DNA of 64,000 nucleotides, taken from Durusdinium trenchii. Taxonomy: Eukaryota > Sar > Dinophyceae > Suessiales > Symbiodiniaceae. The notes beneath the pieces were generated by a model, which had not been told where the DNA came from, made no database searches, and was given only the letters and a program-made list of their open reading frames with translations. Location of the stretch: assembly GCA_963970005.1 (NCBI GenBank), contig CAXAMN010002991.1, forward strand, positions 299,173-363,172, written 5' to 3'. The translations under genes and the position numbers were made by a program. Of the stretch, positions 11,507-22,425 are shown in pieces; position 1 is the first letter of the stretch, and each line of letters opens with the position of its first letter.

Positions 11507-12480
11507 TTATATGATCCAAGAGACGTGGGTTGCATGGACAGGCTTTGGAATGAGTGCCTGAGACTTGCCAATCCACGTAATTGAGTGTTGGCGCATAGTC
11601 GGAAGCATATGCACAAGCACATCGTCTAAGAACCTAGAAACGAAGCTCCTGAGAGTCAAGGGCCAATACTCTAAAGTCTTGGGGTTCGGTGCTTCCTTGA
11701 CCTTTCCTTCATTCCATCCCTCAAGAGGTTCACCTGGAGTATTGACTTGCTCATCTGTCCACTCCATGAACTGGCTCTTGTTGTTGGAGCGGGGGCCTTT
11801 TTCACGAATGAAACGATAACCAAATTCCCGTGCTCGTTGGTCTAGGGGTGGCCTTCTTTTCAAACTTTGGCTTGGGGGTCCACAGACGCAACTGCATGCC
11901 CCCCCATGCGGTCCATCATGTAATTCAACGCCATCAATGCCACACGCACTTGCTGACCCCAATCAAACTTGAAGGTGCTGCCTTGACATGTTTCCAGACA
12001 CTCCTTCGATGTGAGCTTGTTTTTGTGAAGGTAGACGTGCTTCACAATGTCCACAAACTTTACTTCTTGATTGGGAGGGTTTGCTGCTGGTAGCACCAAG
12101 ATTTGAAGACTGTACGGCACGGTAGGTTCTTTCTTCATACAGAAAGGTGCAGGCAATTCACTGTATTTCTCTTGGACGCAAAGGCGGAACAAAGTGTTGT
12201 CCAGAAAGTCTTGAGTAGCATTCAGCTGGACATTGCAGATGATACCGGCATATTGTTCAAGCTTGCCACCTGTGGAGTCAACATTACGAAGTGGAAGGAC
12301 ACCGATGAAGACATCGCCGACAGGACGATCCGACTTAAAGTGGCGACGCTCTGGCCCAATGAGCTTTAGGCCATTGACCTGTCCACATGCCTCTGCGAAA
12401 TGAGTGCTCCATCTTGGTCGCCAAGATCTCGATTGAAGCCATCACCAGCATTTAGTTCAAGTGACATCGAACCAAAGCCA
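11507..12480 (-). pseudogene. Unrecognised protein-coding region, frameshifted
   Basis: Three minus-strand frames join into one plausible protein: 12480 to about 12390 (AGDGFNRDLGDQDGALIS), then about 12400 to 11880 (KSDRPVGDVFIGVLPL, STGGKLEQYAGIICNVQLN, KFDWGQQVRVALMALNYMMD), then 11890 to 11507 (REFGYRFIREKG, LRSFVSRFLDDVLVHMLP). The second frame is open well upstream of any ATG. The second change lies at a run of five G on the plus strand (11874-11878), so a one-base indel explains it. I do not recognise the family. It may be a transposon protein continuing into 11179-11451, or a host gene with sequencing indels. Confidence 0.45.
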
Positions 12481-12639
12481 AAAGTGCAACTTACTAGCAA
12501 AACAGAGATCAAGGCTTGAGAGTAGAAGCTTGCGCATAGCTATTGCAAGGCAAAGGCATTAAACTATAATTTAATCACGCTGAAAAAACACAAAACAAAA
12601 AAACAATTACACCACCGTAGACCCCAAACAGTTTGTGTT

Positions 12640-13930
12640 TTTCAAAATCGAAACTAGAGCTTGCGACGTCCAGAGCTGGGAGACAAAGGGTTGCAAGGCA
12701 GGGGCGGCCACAGCAGCCCAGAGCTGGGAGACAAATATAAAGGATTGCAAGGCAGAGACGGACACAGCAGTACAGAGCGGGCGGACACATCTTAAGAAAG
12801 AATTGAGAAGCCCTAACAGTAAACCTCTTGCAAAATTATTCAAGTGCGAACATGATGCTGGTCATGCTGCTCAATCAGCGGGGAGCTGACCACGTGAGGA
12901 CAAGAAATAAACGCATGAGGAGCGAAGGATGTGACACGAAATTGATTTTTGGTGCCTGACATATGCCCTCCGTCCCAACTGAACAGAGAGATCGCTGCCA
13001 CGCCGCCGAAATCCAATCCGGTCATTCATCCAACGCTTGCCCGAAAAGGAAAACAAAGCTGAGAGAGTTACACAGTGTGGCAGGAATGCAATCCCGGAGA
13101 CAGTCACGCACCCCTTTCAAAGGAGCAAGAACCTTTCACAGGTGAGCCAGCGGACAAGGCAGAAAACAGCAGTGCAGGCACCAAACCTGAAAGACAAAAA
13201 GAAAGAAATCACATGGGACACAAATGAATAGAAATGCTACATGGCCAGCGGAAAAGGGCGGCAGTATGAGTGACAGACCCGGGAAACAAATGAATAGAAA
13301 TGCTGCATGGCCAGCGGAAAAGGGCGGACACCAGCAGTGACAGACCTGGAAAACAAATGAATGGAAATGTTGCATCGCCAGTGACAGACCTGGGAGACTA
13401 ATGAATAGAAATGCTGCATGGCCGATGGAAAAGGGCGGACACCAGTATAGTGACAGACCTGGGAGACAAATGAATTGAGAACCCCTAACAGGAAACTGTT
13501 TGGGGAAAAAGTGGGAGACAAATGCAAGGAAGTGGGGGACAGACAAGCCGCCCGAAACCCGACTACAAGCAAGTGGGAGACAAATGAAAGGAAGTGGGAG
13601 ACAAGCCGGCCCAGCCTGAGAAATGAGAAACGAATGAAAAGAAGTAGCAGACAAATGAAAGGAAGTGAGAGACAAGCCAAAAGAAGTGTGAGACAAATGA
13701 AAGGAAGTGGGAGACAAGCCAAGTGGGAGAGAAATGAAAGGAAGTGGGAGGCAAGCCAGGCCTGGGAAACAGAACTGGGAGACAAATGAAAGGAAGTGGG
13801 AGACAAGCCGGCCGAGAACCCGACCAGACCATCCAGCACCAAGGCGACCATTCTTTAACGCATTGAGACCCCCTAACAGTAAACTGTTTGGGGAAAAACA
13901 AAACAATTTTCCAGGACTCTTTTGCAGACA
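12640..13930. repeat. Minisatellite field
   Basis: Three related arrays. At 12650-12780 a roughly 60-base unit containing cagagctgggagacaaa occurs twice. At 13230-13470 a unit of about 65-70 bases (atgaatagaaatgctgcatg, then ggaaaagggcgg and cagacctggga) occurs four times. At 13510-13810 a shorter unit, gtgggagacaaatgaaagga with variants, is repeated about ten times. A flanking phrase, ccctaacagtaaactgtttg, occurs at about 12810, 13480 and 13867, so the field grew by segmental duplication. The long minus-strand ORF over it (repeating SPTSFHLS) is a by-product of the array. Confidence 0.75.
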
Positions 13931-14426
13931 AGGTGGAGCATGGCAAAGACTTCCAGAATATTGTGTTGGTTTTTTGTTTTTTCTTTTTTTATGTGTGTCT
14001 TTTAAAGTTGTTTTTTTGCTTGTTTGTGTCCAATGTTTTTTCTCTATATTTTCTCGAGACTGTTTGTGTTTGTTTTCCAGTGCAAAGGACATCGAGGCAG
14101 CTTTCACAGACACATAGCATGAATGCAGGCCACAGTGGGAAGTTTACAGCACTCTGGTGGTCCCCTGTTTTGCATGGTTTCCAGCCACAGCTGGCCACTT
14201 CAAATGGCGCCAAACTGCTAATTTTGTGGTATGGATGGATGCAACGTGGAATGTCATAAGCACAAAATAGTTCATTCAATAACTGTACAAGATGACACAT
14301 GTGATTGGTACAGCAAGGAGATTGTACAAACTCAAGACGATGGATAGAGTCGTTTCGGCCATCCAGTCAGCCAGACTGTGGCCGGTGTTGTTGTGCAGAG
14401 TGATCTCACACGGGACCCTGGCGAAC
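13931..14426. other. Non-coding spacer, T-rich
   Basis: A T-rich stretch (13970-14060) leads into ordinary sequence. No gene is supported. Confidence 0.4.
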
Positions 14427-15170
14427 TCAGGCAGGTCGAGAGCAAAAGCCAGGAAGTTCTCGAGGAGGTCGCATCACCACATGACATGGTACCTGCAAGG
14501 TGTCAAACACTATTTCGCGCAAAGAATCGATGCCCGTGTCCATCTCCCTCAACTGAGTCCACCAAGCCTCGCGTCTCAAGCAGTAGGAGCTCATAGGCTC
14601 GCCATACTGCCTCGACAGAACTCCAGCTCCATCTTTGGTTCCGGCCTGGTACAACTCCTGGCTGCTTGCCGACGAAGTGGAAGTAGCTGCTTTTCCAACT
14701 CCGCTAGAAGCCTCCTTGGCCCCGTCGCTCTCCGCGAGCTTGTCGATCCCCAGCCTCTTCGCCACCTGAAGGGCCGGTCCGGCCAAACGGTCCACCAACC
14801 GAAGGCCGAGAGGGCCTAGCTTCTTCTTCTCCATGTCTGACAGCGTTGCCTCCTTGCGTTCCAACGCTTGCACGGCGAACTTGTAGTCCGGCCAGCTTGC
14901 CACATCACCCCCACAGCCTGGCAAAGCCTTGGGATCACTTCCAACCCATTGTGCCTTGAAGGCACCATAGCGAAGTGTCTCCAGCGCCATGATCACAGCC
15001 GCAAGCGATTGCGACAGAACCTGTGCTGGCAAGTCAGGAAAAAAAGCGTAAGCCGTCTTGGCTCCGCTGCCAGTTTGAAAATGTGGCAAGTGCAAACTCG
15101 CCACGAATCGCCGCTGGCACTTTTCACGTGCGTCTAGCTCAAGGGCCCTAGTGCCCATCGTTTGAACCAT
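14427..15170 (-). CDS. Gag-like protein of an LTR retrotransposon (fragment)
   Basis: A 247-residue minus-strand ORF with an ATG in good context (gccATGG at 15170). It resembles the gag-like N-terminus of copia-type elements described from dinoflagellates: a GSDPKALPGCGGD-W-YKF block near residues 86-106, the KKLGPLGLRLVDRLAGPALQ helix, then ELYQAGTKDGAGVLSRQYGE and SSYCLRREAWWTQL. In such elements the protein forms the particle that packages the RNA. No protease, integrase or RT follows, and I see no LTRs, so this is a solitary piece or a captured gag. The C-terminus after DTLQVPCHVV departs from the family pattern. The family assignment rests on remembered similarity and should be checked by profile search. 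Confidence 0.55.
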   Translation of the reverse strand: MVQTMGTRALELDAREKCQRRFVASLHLPHFQTGSGAKTAYAFFPDLPAQVLSQSLAAVIMALETLRYGAFKAQWVGSDPKALPGCGGDVASWPDYKFAVQALERKEATLSDMEKKKLGPLGLRLVDRLAGPALQVAKRLGIDKLAESDGAKEASSGVGKAATSTSSASSQELYQAGTKDGAGVLSRQYGEPMSSYCLRREAWWTQLREMDTGIDSLREIVFDTLQVPCHVVMRPPRELPGFCSRPA

Positions 15171-18100
15171 GGCGGTTCAGGTCATGAGAAAGGTGGATTC
15201 ATGTTGGGAGTGCTGAATATTGATTCTCACACTACAGGAAACCATTGGTTTTTCACCGGCGAAAACCCAACCTGAAACCATCTGAAGACCTAGCAATACC
15301 GGTCCTCCAGACTTGCCCTCACCCCAAAACCCCTCGCCCACCGGGCGCTCCGCACGGTGGCTTCGGAGCGACGGGTGCTGCCACCTGGCCCAAGTCGCCG
15401 GGTCGCGCGGCGGTCGAAACAGGTCGTGGTGTTTTGGGGCGTCCGCCTGGCGTTGGAACACAGGAAAGCATGGGGAATTTCCGGGGGAACCTTCCGGAAC
15501 ACATGGCAACTCTGGGAATTGGGGGGGGGATGTGTATTTTTCTTGGTGTGCTTTCAACCAGATCATTCCCACCTTAGATCCAGGTGGAGGTTGGGATTTA
15601 TATATCTGAGAGTGTTCGCAAGCTGTGTCTTCAAGTGTGATTACACCATGACGCTGCGCCGTTTGGTGCTGGATGTGCAAGTTGTACGCCAACACAACAA
15701 TACGCCTGTCGATACGTTCCAATCGGCAGGACGCTATTGCAGAGACGCCACTACGACGACAATAAGCTGTTTGGCGGCGAGATTACGCAAGTATGTCGAT
15801 GCACCGTTCGAGGCGGCAATACACTAATTAATCTGAATCTGAAGATGTAGAGGGCACAACCAGTGATGCATCTTCTAGGTTCGGGTTGTGCATCTGTGTC
15901 CAAGTACGGCCTTCACACAAAATACAAGTCCCTATGCCTTTCCAGGTTGACGATGTCGGCCAACACTGGACGCGAAAGACACAGCGTGCAGCGTGTTGCG
16001 ACGAAGGATGAGTGCACCTTGTTCGTCAAAGGTTTTGCCGTTTCCATGGTCCGTAAAACAAGCGGTGTAACTGATAATGCCTTCATCTTCTCCGTCGGGA
16101 ATCTGACCAATCTTGCGCAACCAAGGTTATGCTTAGCAATAGAATTATCTTCAGTGGATCCAGGTATGACAAATCATCGAGGCGACTTTCACTTCGGGTA
16201 AAGTCATCATGTCCCAGGAATGCAGTCGAACCTTTCTGTGGGCAAGGTTTACCTGTTATTGTCAATTTGGTATTTGGACCTGGCAAAGAATGTCCTGCAT
16301 TTACGGGTTGCAGCACACCATTGTTTGGTCCAGGGTTTAAGTATGTGGCCTTTTGATGCATTTTTGCTCAAAGTGTTCTGATGCTCGGTAATTGTTCAGC
16401 GCCTTGTGCTGCTTCAATTGGCCGGACGTATAGACCTGGATGTACTTCCTCCAACTCATCACCAGAACTTTTGAAGATTACTTCCTTGATAGGGTATTTT
16501 TTTCCAACGCATGCAACCAGCCCAAACTATCTCCGTCTATACAAGACCCTTCGTGAGTGCTTGATAGGGTCTTGGGAATGAGGTCGGCATATTGAATACA
16601 TGTGAGTAGATCCGTACAGTCAACCGTGGAGCATCGTGGAGCGCCAAAGGGGATCGAATTCAGCACAAGCTCCGGGTAAGCACAGGGTCTCCTGTCTTCA
16701 CTCGGCCAGCCGGTCTCCTCCAACTGAAAGGGTGGATGGATTAGCTCATCCCAAGATTCGATCTTATAAGCTTTCATCTCACGACAGCGACTCGCTTAGA
16801 TAGTTGGTCAGTTGGTCCTCTAATGCAACTCTGCAGCCAGAGGCCCGGCCACAGATGCCATTACGCCGGTTGAGCACTCCAGCCTAGCCCACGCCGGGAG
16901 AAGTTTTGACCTTTGGCCCTGTGTTAAACAGGACATTCAAAATCATTCAGCAAAAGGCAAGGTTCTTCAAGACCATGCCACTCCCCAAATGCTCCAAATG
17001 CTCTTTCGGTTCCTGTTGCAGTCGCATCAAATATCACTCCCCTCTCGCATCTGCACACGCCCCACCACCCAAAGGTACCGGCGCGCTTGCGGACGGGCCC
17101 CCCGCACACTCGGCCAAGAGACGCTCGGTGGTGACCTGTGTAGGCTGACGTGCGCTCGTCTGACCATCTGAGCCTATACAAGTTGAGCCGTCTGAGCCTA
17201 CAAGTCCCTGGATCATACCTGCCATCCAGTCCTAAACATCCGGGATCCTGGTCCAGGTATATATCCATACAAGTCCAGTCTAGCGCAGTAAAACCTGGTC
17301 CTGAAAAAGTGTTGTTGTATCCGGCAGGGGGGCCTCTGGTGGCCTCTGACCCCAACTCCAGTGAAATGTCCCAAGTCCTTGTCATTGTCTCTTAGAGGGA
17401 CCACTTCGAGGACTCATTGATTGTGTGACAACGTCTGCCCACGTGGCCGGGATTTCACCAAAAATGACAGCAAGCGAACGGGTAACCAAACATTCAAGGA
17501 GTTTGTGGCATCTTCAGTGCGTTGACGATGTTGACTGGCGCGTCGCGACTCACTGCACGAACTCTTCTTGCAGGAACTCTTCTTGCGACCCCTTTTTGCA
17601 AGGAAAAGAAGTCGGACACGTGAATCACATCTCAAGACCAGAAGCCAAAAGCCTCAGTTCCTTGGAACAAATTGCATGTTCTTCTTCAACTGATCAAATC
17701 CTTCCTTAGAAAACGGACCGTTTCTTCATGCTCCGTTTCCTCCAGGGTCGCCCACGCGGCGCTGGACTCGCTGACCTCGAGAAACGATACGGATGGCGGG
17801 CGGGCAGAAAAATGCACCGTTGTGATGCGCCGTTCTCAAGGAGCTGAGGAAGAGGGGTGCTTTGTTAGTTAAGAAAGTGTTTTGCAATAAAACATTGTCT
17901 TTGGAGAAGTGATAAGACGTCTAAACACTCAAACTTAGATATCGGGTGTTTGGAGAAGTGATATCAGTGTTGAGTGTTTAGATGTGTGTTTAGATGTGTG
18001 TTTTCCTGGAGAAGTTCTTCACCAAGAACTCGTGCTCCAGTCGCGAAAGGAAAAATGAGAAGTGTTTGCAATGGTGCAGCATGGATACCATGGTGTCATT

Positions 18101-20590
18101 TTTGGGTCATGTGCTACCGATCCTTTGCATGTTCTCACCAGAGGACTTCTCGGAGGGTGGGCACGAATCCGGCGTGCACACTCATGGATGGTTAACAAAT
18201 GGTTTTTGTTCATGTATTTTTTCACCTGGTAACAAAGGGTATCGCTACGAACGGAGCGTTCGAACCCAACGTCTGGTGTTTTTGTTCACCGTTCGCAACT
18301 AGACCGATCGTTGTTTTCTTCGTTCTTCTCGTCACGGAAGCGCTAGACTCTCGACCGATCGGGTGGAGTCGCTCGGCGCCGTCATCGACTGTTCAGCACC
18401 TAAGAAGGTCTTTTCCAAGATGGCCATCGGAGCCCATCCATCTTACCTAGGGATCCAACCCCAGGGATCCAGTCGTACCGAACCTCAGGTACGGTGATGT
18501 GTTCGATGTGAATGATCTAAACCGTGCGTCGTCGGCGAAGCGCGGGTCCAGTGGGGTCCGCTCAGTCGCAGCGAGTCGGAGGCTTCGGTTTGTTTCTGGA
18601 TCGCTATGAGAAGGGTTGGAGCCCATCGCTACTAGTCACCAAGAAGCTACGAACAGAGGTCGAAGAACCCGAACTAGGCTATCCTAGTTCGGTACCCCAG
18701 GTGACGGGTCCTATAATAAGGTCACCTGACCTCTCTTGGTACGAACGTAATGGCTAGCGACAGAAGCCCATGTTTCTTCTGAAGCACAGGTCTTTCCGCC
18801 CCATCCATCGGTCCAGCGGTCCATTTCCTTTTGCTCGGAGAACGGACGAAAACGCTCGGAGCGAACGGACGTGGTTCTTCTTCACGGAACAGACGGAAAC
18901 CCTGGAGGTCTAAGGACCTTTGTTGTTCAAGTCATTTCAAATCAATAATCAATGGTGGTTCAAATCCCAGGGCCTAGTCTTCAAAGACCTTAAAAGGAGT
19001 TTGACTGACCTAGTCCTGTCGTCGAAAAACCTTAGCCAGGAATCCCAGCAGAAACCATTTCTTTCAGAAGAGAAAACCAACAGAAACCACCGGTGGGCGG
19101 TGTCGAGCTAAGAAACTCCATGTGTTTACATTTCGTAGGGAATTTCCAAGTCAGGTTGACCAACAGCCCTATGGAGATATCGACAAACGAAATGAATTGA
19201 TCATCGGAGCATTAATGTTGCAGTGTTGAAGCATGCGTGTCTTGTGCCATAAACAGCTATAGTATGATGTATAGTGATTGGTGTAGTGACACCTCATGCA
19301 ACTCAAATCTGCGACTCAAACCAAGTCGAAAACAGCTTGGGTTCCTGTATCATTGGACAAGTGAAGGGCGGCCAGCATGTTTGCCGTTCCAGAGCATCTT
19401 CTAGATTTAGCAGGCTTTCCGTTCTTGTCAGGCTGCTCTGCGATGGCGCCTCCCCATGTCTGTACAACCGATGGCAAAACAGAGTTCAAAGACCTTGAAC
19501 GGCAACGACTGAGCTAGCATGTGTCCTTTTAAGAAAGAAAGACAGAGCTTCAGTTTCTTATTCACTGGAGTAAGAAAGGTCTGAGACCCTCCCGAGGATG
19601 CTCTTTGCCCCGTGCGGAACACTAGTTTTTCGGTCACGGCCTGAAAAGGTGACTAAATGAAAGACTCCAAAAAGGCTGAAAAGGTCACTTTGAAAAGCAG
19701 GAAGAGCACAAACATGTTCATAGCTATATTTCATACTCCTTTTGTGTTGTTGAGGTCCCTGAACTCCTTTTCACATCACACCTGCAGCGCCCGAAGATCT
19801 TAAAACAGCAGCGTCCGGCTTCGAGCGACTCGACAGGACCACGATGTCCAGACGTTCATTGGCTAAGGCTATGGCACCAAAACATGGAATGCCGATAGAC
19901 ACTGGGTAAAACGAAACTATACTTCTATCATCTTCTATCCCCATCCGATCTTTGTCTTCATACGGTCTGGGCGGTGGAGTACAGAACCTGGTCGGGTGGA
20001 GCATAGCCCTCAAGAGTTTTGAAAGAACAGTTTCCCCCAACAGCTTGCGCACCCCAGCAGGATGTGGCATGCTGTGCTGGATGTGGCCTGGCTGACAATG
20101 GCTGCCGGCAAACAGTTCTTTTTTTCAGCAGTTCGAAAGGAATGTGTTTTTACTTCCTAAGTGAGTGGATGTTCTGGGCATCCCCACCCTCCAGGTTCGG
20201 CAGCTCCTAGTTAGTAGCTCATGGCACTAAGGCTTTGCTTGGTTTAAGTGCGTCATGGCACTAGGGGAACCGTGGTACTTGACCATTGACAGATGGAACA
20301 GGTAGAATAGACCAGTAAGGTCAACCTACCAGGATGTAGGGCTCCTGGTTCAGACTATGAACCTTTGCCATAGCCATAGCCCTATGCTTGACGGGCCGTT
20401 ACGCGCGGCCGAGCACAGCTTCCGCCCGCTCGGCTCGTGGTGTGGCGCGTAACGCGGACTTCAGGGCCTGAATGGCGGGGGGGGAGGAGTCGGGCATTGG
20501 AGATCCAGTCCCAACAAGAATGCTCCTAGTAGTGATGCCAGGAGCCCCGATCGTGGCGTCCTTGCTCCTATAGTAGTACGGCCAGGAGCC
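15171..20590. other. Intergenic, no supported gene
   Basis: A long stretch of mixed repeats. Minus-strand reading of 15932-16120 (KIGQIPDGEDEGIISY and onward) looks protein-like but has no clear splice sites or neighbours. At 17572-17595 a 14-base unit (gaactcttcttgca) is duplicated. At about 17924-17983 a foldback of tctaaacactcaa and its complement surrounds a repeated tttggagaagtgat. Sequence at 18650-18715 recurs in diverged form at 59240-59297 (acagaggt-gaagaaccc, then accccaggtgac). No RNA gene was recognised. Confidence 0.4.
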
Positions 20591-20616
20591 CCGATCGTAG
20601 CTTCTTGTTACTACCA

Positions 20617-20700
20617 AAGACAGTTCTGGATGGAATTCCCCAGTGTGAGCCGCTTCCTGATGTAAAGGATCTCAATTAACATATTGGACCAGCACCACCC
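20617..20700. repeat. Degraded copy of the cccagtcccaacc foldback family
   Basis: cagttctggatggaattccc at 20621, then the shared core tgtaaaggatctcaa. Compared with the intact copy at 43821-43940 it lacks a clean left terminal repeat. A partner piece, aacaaccagaactgtttct, lies further right at about 20787-20805. Confidence 0.5.
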
Positions 20701-20931
20701 AAAGGGTTGTTCTTGGATGGAAAATATTGGCAAATACATAGCCAGGGGGGGCTTTTTGAACCACCCCCCAGTGGGTGGTGTTGGGAACAACCAGAACTGT
20801 TTCTGCTTGGGTGTCCAGAAAGAGACATTCCGCTGTTAGGAACTGACGCCAAGCATGCTTAGCACAGTGATAAGCTGAGGAGGGATGTCTAACAGTTAGT
20901 AAATAAGGAATGGTACCACTCCTACTCACTG

Positions 20932-21002
20932 ACATGGAAGTGGAAAACCCTTGCTTTGTAAAGGAAAGTCGTCTTCTAAGGGAACATGTTCCACTTCCAT
21001 GT
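20932..21002. repeat. 71-bp foldback element, acatggaagtgga family
   Basis: Perfect 13-bp terminal inverted repeats (20932-20944 and 20990-21002) around a core containing aaagtcgtcttct. A second copy with 12-bp arms lies at 37775-37834. Degenerate relatives at 28628-28694 and about 43500-43578 keep the gtcttcc core. The form is that of a very small MITE. Confidence 0.65.
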
Positions 21003-21712
21003 GATGTGTTCGGCGGAGTGTAAGGATCGTGCCCAGAACTTAGCTTCAGAACAAGGACACCAAGAACTCCTGAACTGTGCGGAAACGAACGTCACAGTCA
21101 ACGAGGAACCGGTTTTGACGAGGAAAAAATGACATGGTAGGCCTAGTCCTGCTCAATCTGAAGGACTTCGGGATTTCAATGGATGTTTCATTCTTAAGGT
21201 AGATGGATGTTGCCTCAGTTGCCTCAGTTCGCAAGGATGTGTCATCATGCACGACATGTGTCAACAAACTGACACATGTCGTTTTTGTCATGGTATGATT
21301 CTAATCAATCGAACCTCTTGTGTACCAAAGAAGAAGCCTCCTCGTTGAAAGGAAGCCTCCTGCATTCGAGACACCCAGCAATGGGTGCGGATCAAGAGCT
21401 GGAAACCCAAGACCATGTCCCTTGTAGTCTGTTCTGTTCATTTGCTGTTCAACCAAGGTCCCCTGTGTCACTCCCTGTCTCTTATCCGCAGGGGGGCTTC
21501 GTAAGGGAAGAAAAAACCATGGAACCAGAACAGTTTCCACTACTGCCGTTGCGGGACAGGAGTCGGTTTAGTACGAAAACCCCAAAAGTCCAACGACCAT
21601 TGTTTTTAAACACGTTTTGTGGATGGAAACACGACAAAACCCAGATCGACCATTCTTTTAATTGTCGAACGGAAGGCGAACGGGAGTAGGTTAGAGCCGG
21701 ATTCGGAAACTA

Positions 21713-21960
21713 ATCGGTCGGATTCTGAAACTAGGGTTCTGAAACTGGGGTTCTGAAACTAGGGTTCTGAAACTTGGATTCTGAAACTGGTATTCTGAAA
21801 CTGGGGTTCTGAAACTAGGATTCTGAAACTGGGGTTCTGAAACTAGGATTCTGAAACTGGGAACCTGAAACTTGTATTCTGAAACTGGCAGATTCTGCAA
21901 CTGGTATTCTGAAACCGGAAAGTCAGATTCTGCAACTTGCCTTCTGAAACTTGCAACTGG
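21713..21960. repeat. 14-bp minisatellite array, orientation A
   Basis: About sixteen copies of ttctgaaactgggg and close variants (ttctgaaactagga). Its reverse complement, tcctagtttcagaa, matches the unit of the array at 22121-22412 at 12 of 14 positions, so the two arrays face each other. Confidence 0.85.
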
Positions 21961-22120
21961 TGATCTCCACATCATGCGACAGCGTGTGTGCCTGTGACAT
22001 CACCTTCGAAGCACATCCAAACCAACGTCATTAGCCCCCCACCCAACCCCCCACCCCCCAACCCCCCCTTGTCCCCATCGTGTGATCTCGACATCACGCC
22101 AACCCCCTCATCATTCACAA

Positions 22121-22412
22121 AGTTGCGGAATCCTAGTGAGGGAGTCCACAGTGTTGCGGAATCCTAGTTGCGGAACGCCAGTTGCGGAATCCCAGTTGCA
22201 GAATCCTAGTTGCGGAATCCTAGTTGCGGAATCTTGACAGTTGCGGAATCCTAGTTTCGAAATCCTAGTTGCGAAATCCTAGTTGCGGAATCCTAGTTGC
22301 GGAATCCTAGTTGCGGAATCCTAGTTTCGGAATCCTAGTTGCGGAATCCCAGTTGCGGAATCCGACCAAACAGTTGCGGAATCCTAGTTGCGGAATCCTG
22401 CGCAGTTGCGGA
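22121..22412. repeat. 14-bp minisatellite array, orientation B
   Basis: About eighteen copies of gttgcggaatccta with variants including gtttcggaatccta and gtttcgaaatccta, which bridge to the reverse complement of array A. The 160-base spacer between the arrays contains a C-rich stretch and two near-copies of gtgatctcgacatcacg. Confidence 0.85.
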
Positions 22413-22425
22413 ACTCGACTTTATC

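Noticed and set aside
13136..14113. 325-residue minus-strand ORF rich in SPTSFHLS
   Set aside because: It is a direct translation of the minisatellite at 12640-13930, and other frames are equally open.
21713..22412. CRISPR-like appearance of regularly spaced short repeats
   Set aside because: The repeats are contiguous 14-mers with no unique spacers, in a eukaryotic nuclear context with no cas genes.
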